From positions 1,240,001 through 1,304,000 of the forward strand of contig NZ_CP063304.1 in assembly GCF_015159595.1 (NCBI RefSeq): a DNA stretch of 64,000 nucleotides. Direction: 5' to 3'. The DNA is from Blautia liquoris. Lineage in GTDB: Bacteria; Bacillota; Clostridia; Lachnospirales; Lachnospiraceae. Numbering within the stretch: the first letter of the stretch is position 1; every line of letters starts with the position of its first letter. The position numbers and the translations under genes are program-made. The notes beneath the pieces are model-generated. The model saw only the letters and a program-made list of their open reading frames with translations, did no database searches and was not told the DNA's origin. This document shows positions 1 through 7,277 of the stretch, one piece after another.

Positions 1-980
1 AGAATGCAAACCTTTTAAGTTTCACTGCCGATCCCGGTACATATACACAGACTGAGGGAGGGAGTGTAATCACCAATGCCAGTATCGTTCCGGCTCTTGC
101 CAACTTTAATAAAGCCGGTATCATTCTGGCAGTGATATCACTTATTATCACTGTGATTCTTGTCCTGAAAAATGTTCCCGGTGCTATCTTTATAGGCATC
201 GTTGTTTCAACAATCATTGGGATACCTCTTGGCGTTACCGATGTCAGTCAGATCGGCGTGGAAAATAACCTTTCCAAATCTTTTTCAGAGCTTGGCATGA
301 CTTTCGGTGCAGCCTTCAGTTCAAAAGGAATGGGGTCTTTGTTCAGTGACCCTGGAAAGATTCCGTTGGTTCTTATGACCATCTTTTCATTCAGCTTATC
401 AGATACATTTGATACATTGGGTACATTCATCGGAACCGGAAGAAAAACCGGGATCTTCAGTGAAGAAGACCAAAAAGCTATGGATAACTCCAGTGGGTTC
501 AAGTCAAAGATGGATAAAGCCTTGTTCGCGGATTCTATTGCTACTTCCGTAGGAGCAGTTTTGGGTACATCCAATACGACGACATTTGTTGAGAGTGCTG
601 CAGGTATTGGAGCAGGCGGACGAACCGGTCTGACTTCTTTTGTAACGGCATGTATGTTCCTGCTCAGTATGTTTTTTGCACCGATTATTGGCATTGTTCC
701 GGCAGAAGCTACGGCACCGGCTTTGATCATGGTAGGAATTATGATGTTATCTTCGTTCAAGGATATTGAATGGACAGAACTTGAAGAGGCAGTTCCTGCT
801 TTCTTTGCTACAATCTTTATGGGTCTGTGTTACAGCATTTCCTATGGTATCGCGACCGGATTCATCTTTTTCTGTCTGGTTAAGATACTGAAAAAAGAAA
901 CAAAAGACGTTCATCCGATTCTCTGGATCAGCACGATCTTGTTTATTCTCAATTTTATATTGCTCGCATATATGCAGTGA
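1..980 (+). CDS. NCS2 / AzgA-type purine permease, C-terminal part (5' truncated by window edge)
   Basis: This is the C-terminal half of a nucleobase:cation symporter of the NCS2 family, AzgA/PbuG branch, an inner-membrane carrier for adenine, guanine or hypoxanthine. The frame is open from base 3, upstream of the first internal ATG at 132, so the gene begins before the window. The visible part holds a segment GGSVITNASIVPALANF followed by hydrophobic helices. It also contains the loop FSLSDTFDTLGTFIGTG and the segment TSNTTTFVESAAGIGAGGRTG, both characteristic of this branch. About 325 residues are visible of a usual 430-490. The gene ends just before a strong terminator and is transcriptionally separate from the hydrogenase operon. 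The exact purine specificity cannot be read from this part. The family call is secure. Confidence 0.9.
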   Translation, partial: NANLLSFTADPGTYTQTEGGSVITNASIVPALANFNKAGIILAVISLIITVILVLKNVPGAIFIGIVVSTIIGIPLGVTDVSQIGVENNLSKSFSELGMTFGAAFSSKGMGSLFSDPGKIPLVLMTIFSFSLSDTFDTLGTFIGTGRKTGIFSEEDQKAMDNSSGFKSKMDKALFADSIATSVGAVLGTSNTTTFVESAAGIGAGGRTGLTSFVTACMFLLSMFFAPIIGIVPAEATAPALIMVGIMMLSSFKDIEWTELEEAVPAFFATIFMGLCYSISYGIATGFIFFCLVKILKKETKDVHPILWISTILFILNFILLAYMQ

Positions 981-1016
981 TGCAAATCATGAATCACCCA
1001 TATTCATAATTCGTGA

Positions 1017-1060
1017 AAAGGGCACCACAGACAATAGTCAGATTGTCTGTGGTGCCCTTT
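1017..1060 (+). terminator. Rho-independent terminator after the purine permease
   Basis: A perfect 19-base-pair inverted repeat has arms 1017-1035 and 1042-1060 around a 6-base loop. The outer pairs are A:T, so the descending arm ends in TTT. It lies 36 bases after the permease stop and before the Ech promoter. Confidence 0.85.
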
Positions 1061-1122
1061 GCGTGGTGGTCATTATCACGATATCCGATTATGTACTATA
1101 TCTAAAACATAAGGAAAATGTA

Positions 1123-1150
1123 TTGTATCATAAAAAGAGAGTAGTATAAT
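1123..1150 (+). promoter_or_regulatory. Candidate sigma-A promoter of the ech-hyp operon
   Basis: A perfect TATAAT (-10) at 1145-1150 is preceded by TTGTAT at 1123-1128 with a 16-base spacer. The leader to the echA ATG at 1237 would be about 80 bases. The -35 match is only partial. Confidence 0.5.
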
Positions 1151-1236
1151 CTACGATAGAGTATTTTGAATTTATAGATTGAAGAAAGGAGATGCAAAGG
1201 ACAATTTTTTCCTAAAGGTCACTTTGCTGTAATTGT

Positions 1237-3159
1237 ATGGAGTTGATTACATTATTGATCTTATTTCCACTGCTGTCTTCTGTTTTGGTGTTTTTTGTAA
1301 GAAATGAAAAATTTAGAAATGGTATTATGAGGAGTGGAGCATTGGTGACAGCTGTATTGACAGTGCTGACGGTTGTCAAGTACTTCGGAAATGGACTTGT
1401 TCTTTCGTTTCAACAAACCGAAGTGATGGATGTCTTAATGTTGGCTGTCGAAATTGGAATGGCTGCTTACATTATTATAACAGGTTTCAAAGAAAAGAAA
1501 TATCTGCTGGCTCTGTTTTCGATCATACAGATTGTGATGATTGTCGGGTTTGAGTTTACAGAGAAAAAGGGGATTGAAGTACATGATTATATTGTCCTGG
1601 ACAAACTTTCGGGCATTATGGTGCTGATCGCAGGTATTATTGGCAGTTTGATTTCTATTTATGCGGTAGGCTATATGAAGTCCTATCATGCTCATCACAA
1701 AGAAGTGAAGGAAAGAAAATCCTTTTTCTTTTCTGTGATTTTTATTTTTTTATCGGCTATGTTCGGACTTGTATTGAGTAATCATCTGATGTGGATTTAT
1801 TTCTGCTGGGAAATCACAACTTTCTGCTCCTATCTGTTAATCGGATACACAAAGACAGATGAGGCAAAGCACAATGCACTTCAGGCACTGACAATGAATG
1901 TTGGCGGAGGACTTTCATTTGCCGCGGCAATTGTGATTCTCGGAACAAAATTTCACACATTGGAATTATCGGCCCTTACATCCATGAAGCCCAATACAAT
2001 TGTTTTAGTATGCGTATTTTTACTATGCCTGGCGGCACTTACGAAATCGGCACAGCTTCCGTTTTCATCCTGGCTGTTGGGGGCTATGGTTGCACCGACA
2101 CCATCTTCAGCACTTCTTCACTCTGCCACGATGGTGAAAGCAGGTGTTTATCTGATTATCCGTCTTGCTCCGCTTTTGGGGGAGTCAGTAGTCGGACGCG
2201 TGATGACACTGATTGGAGCAGTGACGTTCCTTGCTTGCTCGATGATGGCGATCACTCCACATGACGCAAAGAAAGTACTCGCATATTCAACGATAGCGAA
2301 CCTTGGACTGATTGTCATGTGTGCAAGTGTAGGAACACAGGAATCCTTGTGGGCAGCTATTTTACTGGTTATCTTTCATGCCGTTTCGAAGTCTTTGATG
2401 TTCCTCACGGTTGGCTCTATAGAGAATGTGATCGGAAGCAGAAACATTGAAAACATGAATGTCCTGATGCAGGTTTCAAGGGGACTTTCTATCGCGCTGA
2501 TTATCGGAATCTGCGGAATGTTTCTCGCACCCTTTGGCATGCTGATTTCAAAATGGGTCGCGATGAAATCCTTTATCGACTCAAAAAATATCTTAATTGT
2601 GGTTATACTAGCCTATGGAAGTGCTGCCACGATGTTTTACTGGGGGAAATGGCTTGGAAAATTAAACTGTAACCGAAAACCAAAGGGATACGAAAAGAAG
2701 ATGGAACTTCGAAAAGATGAAAAAGCCCCGATTTTCTTCCTGACGGCAATTGTTCTGGTTTCGTGTCTGGGATATCCGCTTGCCTCCAGATATGCAATTG
2801 TGCCCTATCTGGTGAAGATTTTTGGAACTCCGCCGGTGATACCGATCGGAACCGGTGATCAGATCCTTATGGTCCTTATGATCTTCATGGTAAGCATGCT
2901 TGTTCTGGTGCCAATGGGTCACGTGCCGACAGGCCTCTTCCCGAAGAGAAGAGAGACACCGATCTATATGGCGGGAGAAAATTCAGGTGATGATCAACAT
3001 TTTATAGGATCCTTTGGAATTGAAAGAAAAAGCGATCTCAGTAACTGGTATATGGAGGAAGTACTGAATACAAAAAAGATCACCTTTTGGTGTAATATTG
3101 TCTCAGTAACGTTACTTGGTGCCGGCATGATCTTATTGATTGGGAGGTGGGGAATGTAA
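1237..3159 (+). CDS. echA: Ech hydrogenase subunit A, NuoL-like proton-pumping membrane subunit
   Basis: This is the large antiporter-like membrane subunit of an energy-converting [NiFe] hydrogenase, expected to translocate H+ or Na+ when ferredoxin electrons reduce protons. The 640 residues are almost entirely transmembrane helices and include the NADH-quinone oxidoreductase/Mrp antiporter domain (about 120-450). Conserved charged residues of the ion path are visible: Glu192 in FCWEITTFCSYLLIG, Lys270 before SAQLPFSSWL, and His295 and Lys301 in HSATMVKAG. The ATG at 1237 is the only near start, because an in-frame stop lies at 1213; its ribosome site is weak (AAAGG about 17 bases upstream). 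It is first in an operon with the order of Methanosarcina echABCDEF and overlaps echB by one base. HyfB- or Mbh-type naming is possible, but the six-gene set favours Ech. Confidence 0.87.
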   Translation: MELITLLILFPLLSSVLVFFVRNEKFRNGIMRSGALVTAVLTVLTVVKYFGNGLVLSFQQTEVMDVLMLAVEIGMAAYIIITGFKEKKYLLALFSIIQIVMIVGFEFTEKKGIEVHDYIVLDKLSGIMVLIAGIIGSLISIYAVGYMKSYHAHHKEVKERKSFFFSVIFIFLSAMFGLVLSNHLMWIYFCWEITTFCSYLLIGYTKTDEAKHNALQALTMNVGGGLSFAAAIVILGTKFHTLELSALTSMKPNTIVLVCVFLLCLAALTKSAQLPFSSWLLGAMVAPTPSSALLHSATMVKAGVYLIIRLAPLLGESVVGRVMTLIGAVTFLACSMMAITPHDAKKVLAYSTIANLGLIVMCASVGTQESLWAAILLVIFHAVSKSLMFLTVGSIENVIGSRNIENMNVLMQVSRGLSIALIIGICGMFLAPFGMLISKWVAMKSFIDSKNILIVVILAYGSAATMFYWGKWLGKLNCNRKPKGYEKKMELRKDEKAPIFFLTAIVLVSCLGYPLASRYAIVPYLVKIFGTPPVIPIGTGDQILMVLMIFMVSMLVLVPMGHVPTGLFPKRRETPIYMAGENSGDDQHFIGSFGIERKSDLSNWYMEEVLNTKKITFWCNIVSVTLLGAGMILLIGRWGM

Positions 3160-4022
3160 TGTTAGCCATTAAAGTTATCTTAATTATTATTCTCACACCG
3201 CTGGCCGGCGGCCTTCTGGTGGGATTTGACCGGATGATTTCAGCGAGAATGCAGGGCAGACAGGGTCCGCCGGTTTTACAGCCCTTTTATGATGTATGGA
3301 AACTTCTTTCGAAAGAGACAATTGAGGTTAACCGCTTTCACCGATTCTATGTATATCTTTCACTTATGTTCATCATACTTACTGCCGTTGTCATGTTCTC
3401 GGGCGGAGATATTCTGCTTGCTATCTTCATACTCTCCCTGGGTGCTATGTTCTTCACACTTGGTGGATATGCCTCTTGGTCACCTTACAGTGTCGTGGGT
3501 GCGGAGCGAGAACTTTTGCAGATGATGGCCTATGAGCCGATGATGTTTATCGTTGCTGCAGGACTTTATTATGTGAGCAATTCATTTTTTGTCCGAGATA
3601 TTATAAATCTGGAAAAACCAGCAATCGTTTACCTTCCGGCAATCTTTGTCGGGCTTGTATATATTCTGCCATTTAAGCTTAGAAAATCCCCATTTGATCT
3701 GAGTGTAAGCGAAGAGGCGAACCAGGAAGTAATACAAGGAATCTCGACAGAGTATTCGGGCAGGGCATTGGCCGCGATTGAAGTCACACACTGGTATGAG
3801 ACTATCATTGCGCTTGGATTTGTCTATGTTTTTTTTGCGGCAAACAGTACACTTAGCCGTGTACTTGCAGTTTTAGTCTGCCTGATCGTCTATCTGTTTG
3901 AGATGATTGTTGACAATTCCACAGTCAGAGTGAGATGGCAGAAGGCATTATCTTCAGCGTGGATTGTATCGGGTGTTTTGGGAATAGTAAATCTTACAAT
4001 CTTATCGTTTTTTAACTTTTAA
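3159..4022 (+). CDS. echB: Ech hydrogenase subunit B, NuoH-like membrane subunit
   Basis: This is the membrane anchor homologous to complex I NuoH, which connects the hydrophilic [NiFe] module to the pumping subunit. The 287 residues carry multiple transmembrane helices and the conserved first cytoplasmic loop with GRQGPPVLQPFYDVWKLL. A second conserved stretch is SPYSVVGAERELLQMMAYEP, followed by the acidic FDLSVSEEANQEVIQG segment. I place the start at ATG 3159, whose first base overlaps the last base of the echA TAA stop and which has GGGAGGTGG eight bases upstream. An upstream in-frame GTG at 3147 lies inside that ribosome site and is less likely. The family call is secure; the choice between Ech and Hyf rests on the operon. 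Confidence 0.88.
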   Translation: MLAIKVILIIILTPLAGGLLVGFDRMISARMQGRQGPPVLQPFYDVWKLLSKETIEVNRFHRFYVYLSLMFIILTAVVMFSGGDILLAIFILSLGAMFFTLGGYASWSPYSVVGAERELLQMMAYEPMMFIVAAGLYYVSNSFFVRDIINLEKPAIVYLPAIFVGLVYILPFKLRKSPFDLSVSEEANQEVIQGISTEYSGRALAAIEVTHWYETIIALGFVYVFFAANSTLSRVLAVLVCLIVYLFEMIVDNSTVRVRWQKALSSAWIVSGVLGIVNLTILSFFNF

Positions 4023-4061
4023 TAATAAGAAAAAGCCCGGGCAGGGCAGATAGGAGAAACT

Positions 4062-4493
4062 ATGAACAGTAATAAAAAATCTCCCTGGGTTTTGCACTAT
4101 GATGCCACCAGCTGTAATGGCTGTGATATAGAGGTTCTCGCCAGTTTTACACCGGTTCATGATCTGGAGCGTTTTGGGGTCGTTAATACGGGCGATCCAA
4201 GGCATGCAGACATTCTTTTGATCACCGGAAGTGTCAATCAACAGAGTATACCTGTGATTAAGCAGCTGTATGAACAGATGCCGGATCCAAAAGCAGTCGT
4301 GGCGGTGGGAATTTGTGCGACATCCGGAGGAATCTTCAAAGACTGTTATAATGTGGTCGGAGGAGTTGACAAGGTATTGCCGGTTGATGTCTATGTTCCC
4401 GGATGTGCCGCCAGACCACAGGCAATTATTGATGGAATTTTGAAAGCAGCTTCTATACTGGAAGAAAAAGAAAAAGCTTTAAAGGAAAGGTAG
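4062..4493 (+). CDS. echC: Ech hydrogenase small subunit, NuoB-like [4Fe-4S] protein
   Basis: This small subunit of the [NiFe] hydrogenase is homologous to complex I NuoB and carries the proximal [4Fe-4S] cluster that passes electrons to the Ni-Fe site. Four ligand cysteines are visible: Cys18 and Cys21 in SCNGCD, Cys85 in GICATSGG and Cys115 in VPGCAARPQ. The 143-residue length matches the short group-4 small subunits, which lack the extra ferredoxin domain and the Tat signal of uptake hydrogenases. It sits 39 bases after echB with AGGAG before its ATG, and 8 bases before echD. It should be a peripheral, cytoplasm-facing subunit. Confidence 0.9.
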   Translation: MNSNKKSPWVLHYDATSCNGCDIEVLASFTPVHDLERFGVVNTGDPRHADILLITGSVNQQSIPVIKQLYEQMPDPKAVVAVGICATSGGIFKDCYNVVGGVDKVLPVDVYVPGCAARPQAIIDGILKAASILEEKEKALKER

Positions 4494-4501
4494 GTTTTCT
4501 C

Positions 4502-4849
4502 GTGGAAGAACAAAATATCAGACAAATATCAGCGGAAGCGTTGCTGATTGAAACAAATCATCTTCGAAGTGAAGGCTATCGTCTTGTGGCTGTTTCTTGT
4601 ACCTATAAAGATGGTGTGGAACTGACGTATTCATTTGACAAAGAGTATGATTTCATAAATTTGAGAATCAATATGAAAGATGATGAGAAAATTGAGAGTA
4701 TCACACGCATTTACCCCTATGCATTCCTCTATGAAAATGAAATAAAAGAGCTTTTTGGTGTAAAGATTACAAATATTGTAGGAGACTTCCATGATAAACT
4801 ATATCGAATATCGGTGGATGCTCCATTCAAAAATAAGGAGGAGGAGTAA
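4502..4849 (+). CDS. echD: Ech hydrogenase subunit D, NuoC-like 30-kDa family protein
   Basis: This is a hydrophilic structural subunit homologous to the NuoC 30-kDa domain, thought to brace the catalytic large subunit. The 115 residues contain the family segment around ITRIYPYAFLYENEIKELFGV (about 69-89), with the invariant Glu-Leu-Phe-Gly turn. The start is GTG at 4502; AAAGG ends 11 bases upstream, and no alternative ATG exists before the conserved part. Its stop TAA overlaps the first base of the echE ATG, which suggests coupled translation. It has no metal-binding motif. In Hyf/Hyc enzymes this domain is fused to the large subunit, whereas here it is separate as in Ech. Confidence 0.85.
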   Translation: MEEQNIRQISAEALLIETNHLRSEGYRLVAVSCTYKDGVELTYSFDKEYDFINLRINMKDDEKIESITRIYPYAFLYENEIKELFGVKITNIVGDFHDKLYRISVDAPFKNKEEE

Positions 4850-5928
4850 TGGCAAAAAGAACGGTTATTCCTTTTGGACCCCAGCACCCGGTGCTGCCCG
4901 AACCTATTCACCTGGATCTTGTACTCGAGGACGAGAAAGTGATAGAAGCAGTTCCGCAGATCGGCTATGTACACAGAGGTCTGGAGAAACTGGTCGAAAA
5001 AAAGGATTTTAAACAATTTCCCTATGTGGCCGAAAGAATTTGCGGAATCTGTTCTTTTTCACATGGGATGGGATATTGTATGTCCATCGAGAGCATGATG
5101 GGGATCGAGGTTCCTGAGCGAGGCATGTATCTTCGAACGATCTGGGCGGAAATTGCCCGCATGCAAAGCCACCTTCTATGGCTGGGGCTGACTGCGGACG
5201 CCTTTGGATTCGAGAGTCTTTACATGCAAACCTGGAGAGTTCGTGAACAGGTTCTTGATATTCTGGAAATGACAACAGGAGGCAGGCTGATCTTCTCTGT
5301 CTGTGATATTGGAGGGGTTCGAAGAGATATGGATACTGCCATGCTCCAAAAAATACTTGCAATCTTAGATGATCTTGAAAAAGAACTTCGGGAAGTGACA
5401 GAAGTGTTTTTGAAGGATGATACGGTCAAACATCGTACGGTTGGTCTGGGAAAGCTGACAAAAAAGCAGGCACAGGATCTCGGTGCGATTGGACCTTTTG
5501 CTAAGGCGAGTGGAATCAATCATGATATGAGAACACAGGGATATGCGGCATACAAAATGCTGAATTTTGAACCCATTATGGCAGAGGAAGGGGATTGTTA
5601 TGCGCGCATGGAGGTGAGAATCGCTGAACTTTTTCAGTCTATTGATCTGATCAGACAGGCAGCTGCTTCAATACCGGATGGTGAAATACTTTCCGCTGTA
5701 AAAGGAAATCCCAAAGGAGAGTACTTTACGCGTGTCGAACAGCCTAGAGGAGAGGCAATCTACTATGTGAAGGGAAACGGAACGAAGTTTTTGGATCGTT
5801 TCAGAGTTCGAACGCCTACATTTGCAAATCTCCCCGCACTTCTGGAAACTCTGAAAAACTGTGATCTGGCTGATGTTCCGATTCTGATACTAAGTATTGA
5901 TCCTTGTATCAGCTGTACGGAGCGATGA
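4849..5928 (+). CDS. echE: Ech [NiFe] hydrogenase catalytic large subunit
   Basis: This is the catalytic subunit that reduces protons to H2 or the reverse. It is homologous to NuoD, but both Ni-Fe binding motifs are intact: Cys65 and Cys68 in ERICGICS, and Cys353 and Cys356 in IDPCISC. This distinguishes an active hydrogenase from a complex I subunit. The protein is 359 residues and ends only three residues after the last cysteine (TER), so there is no C-terminal extension to be cut off. No maturation endopeptidase of the HycI type is seen nearby, which agrees with a processing-free Ech or CooH-like enzyme. It follows echD with a one-base overlap and has GGAGGAG at its ribosome site. Confidence 0.92.
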   Translation: MAKRTVIPFGPQHPVLPEPIHLDLVLEDEKVIEAVPQIGYVHRGLEKLVEKKDFKQFPYVAERICGICSFSHGMGYCMSIESMMGIEVPERGMYLRTIWAEIARMQSHLLWLGLTADAFGFESLYMQTWRVREQVLDILEMTTGGRLIFSVCDIGGVRRDMDTAMLQKILAILDDLEKELREVTEVFLKDDTVKHRTVGLGKLTKKQAQDLGAIGPFAKASGINHDMRTQGYAAYKMLNFEPIMAEEGDCYARMEVRIAELFQSIDLIRQAAASIPDGEILSAVKGNPKGEYFTRVEQPRGEAIYYVKGNGTKFLDRFRVRTPTFANLPALLETLKNCDLADVPILILSIDPCISCTER

Positions 5929-5941
5929 TTGGAGGAATAAA

Positions 5942-6295
5942 ATGTCTGTTTTGAGTATGGCAAAGCTGCTGATAAAGAATTTTTTTCATGGTCCGTATAC
6001 AAATCAATATCCAAAAAAGCCAAGAGAAAATTATGAGAGGACGAGGGGCAGCATCGACAATGACATTGAGAGTTGTATCTTCTGCGGCATGTGTATGAGG
6101 CGCTGTCCCACTTCGGCGATTACGGTGACAAAGCCAGAGAAAAAGTGGAGCATTGAACGGATGCAGTGTATCCAGTGCGGTTACTGTGTCAGTGTATGTC
6201 CGAAGAAATGTCTTTCAATGAGAAACCAGTACACGTCACCGGATACGCACAAAGTAAGGGATGAGTATACAGATGCACGAGTATCCGATCACTAA
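5942..6295 (+). CDS. echF: Ech hydrogenase subunit F, 2x[4Fe-4S] ferredoxin-like protein
   Basis: This is the electron-entry subunit, homologous to NuoI, which accepts electrons from reduced ferredoxin and relays them to EchC. Two complete [4Fe-4S] motifs are present: Cys45, 48, 51 and 55 in CIFCGMCMRRCP, and Cys76, 79, 82 and 86 in CIQCGYCVSVCP. I start it at ATG 5942, which has GGAGGAA a few bases upstream, giving 117 residues; an in-frame start at 5897 lies inside echE and lacks support. Its 3' end overlaps hypA by 23 bases. It closes the structural half of the operon. Confidence 0.9.
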   Translation: MSVLSMAKLLIKNFFHGPYTNQYPKKPRENYERTRGSIDNDIESCIFCGMCMRRCPTSAITVTKPEKKWSIERMQCIQCGYCVSVCPKKCLSMRNQYTSPDTHKVRDEYTDARVSDH

Positions 6296-6611
6296 AAGAG
6301 TGATAGAGATTGCGGAAGAGTTCGCAAAAAAGAATCAGGCCTGTGAGGTGAAACAGATTCATCTGGTTGTAGGAGACTATTGTGGCTATGTGGGAAGTTC
6401 GATAGAGCTGTATTTTGAAATTATTGCACAGGACAGTATCTGTAAACATGCTTCTCTTCACATTGAACGTGTAAAGCCAAAACTAAAGTGCAAAACATGC
6501 GGGGAATATTTTGACCGGAAACCGTTTTCCTTTACCTGTCCTTCCTGCGGTGGTGATGGTGAACCTACGGAAATCGGGAGAGAATTCTATGTGAAGTCTA
6601 TAGAGATTTGA
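6273..6611 (+). CDS. hypA: Hydrogenase nickel-insertion accessory protein HypA
   Basis: HypA delivers Ni2+ to the hydrogenase large subunit together with HypB. Family members begin Met-His-Glu, and the N-terminus with His2 is a nickel ligand, so I choose ATG 6273 (MHEYPITKRV) rather than the in-frame ATG at 6261. GTAAGGG lies about 12 bases upstream. The structural zinc site is visible as Cys73-X2-Cys76 and Cys89-X2-Cys92. The 112 residues match the usual length. It overlaps the echF 3' end by 23 bases and is followed by hypB after 15 bases. Confidence 0.92.
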   Translation: MHEYPITKRVIEIAEEFAKKNQACEVKQIHLVVGDYCGYVGSSIELYFEIIAQDSICKHASLHIERVKPKLKCKTCGEYFDRKPFSFTCPSCGGDGEPTEIGREFYVKSIEI

Positions 6612-6626
6612 AAGGAGGCATTTTGA

Positions 6627-7277
6627 ATGCCCAAAACAAAAGAAATTGATGTCATGGAATCGGTTTATGATAAAAATGAAATGATCGCAAAAGAAACGAA
6701 TGAAAGATTGACAAAAAAGGACATTTTTGCTGTCAATGTGATGGGATCTCCGGGAGCTGGAAAGACTTCTTCCATTAAGAGAATTGCAGAGAAAATCGGT
6801 GAGGTCATTCCCTATGTAATCGAGGGAGATATCGAATCAGATATTGACACCAGGGCATTAAATTCACTGGGAATTAAAACGATTCAGATCAATACCGGCG
6901 GTGCTTGTCATCTGGATTCTCCCCTGATCGAAAATGCCGTGAATGATTTGGATGTATCCGATGGTGTGCTGTTTATTGAAAATATCGGGAACTTGGTGTG
7001 TCCTGCTGAATTTGAGATCGGTGAGCATGTAAAGATGCTGATTTCCACCACGACAGAAGGCAGTGATAAGCCATATAAATATCCCCTGGCGTTTGAAAAG
7101 GCCGATATTATTCTGATCAACAAATGTGATTTAATCCCGTACGTTGATTTTGATGAGGAGTATTTTATGAAGGGTGTCAGAGCTTTAAATCCGACAGCCC
7201 CGGTTATGAAAGTCTCGGCGAAGAATGGTGAGGGATATGAGGAAGTTGTCTCATGGATAAAAAACAAACGAGAATAA
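6627..7277 (+). CDS. hypB: Hydrogenase/urease nickel-incorporation GTPase HypB
   Basis: HypB is the SIMIBI-class GTPase that drives nickel transfer to the hydrogenase precursor with HypA. The P-loop GSPGAGKT lies at residues 40-47. The metal-binding GGACHLD, NLVCP and the guanine-specificity NKCDL are all visible. The protein is 216 residues and lacks the long His-rich nickel-storage N-terminus of some homologues. AAAGGAGG lies 9 bases before the ATG. Its last 25 bases overlap hypF, which indicates tight operon packing. Confidence 0.94.
   Translation: MPKTKEIDVMESVYDKNEMIAKETNERLTKKDIFAVNVMGSPGAGKTSSIKRIAEKIGEVIPYVIEGDIESDIDTRALNSLGIKTIQINTGGACHLDSPLIENAVNDLDVSDGVLFIENIGNLVCPAEFEIGEHVKMLISTTTEGSDKPYKYPLAFEKADIILINKCDLIPYVDFDEEYFMKGVRALNPTAPVMKVSAKNGEGYEEVVSWIKNKRE

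Noticed and set aside
248-760. Long open frame on the minus strand opposite the permease
   Set aside because: It is antisense to a clear permease, has no family features and no ribosome site.
1192-1215. A seven-codon frame (MQRTIFS) in the echA leader next to AAAGGAG
   Set aside because: The spacing from the purine-rich site to the ATG is about zero, and the frame ends at once; it is too short to support as a leader peptide.
1237-5928. Respiratory complex I fragment
   Set aside because: The NuoD-like subunit keeps both Ni-binding CxxC motifs, and a full hyp set follows, so it is a hydrogenase.
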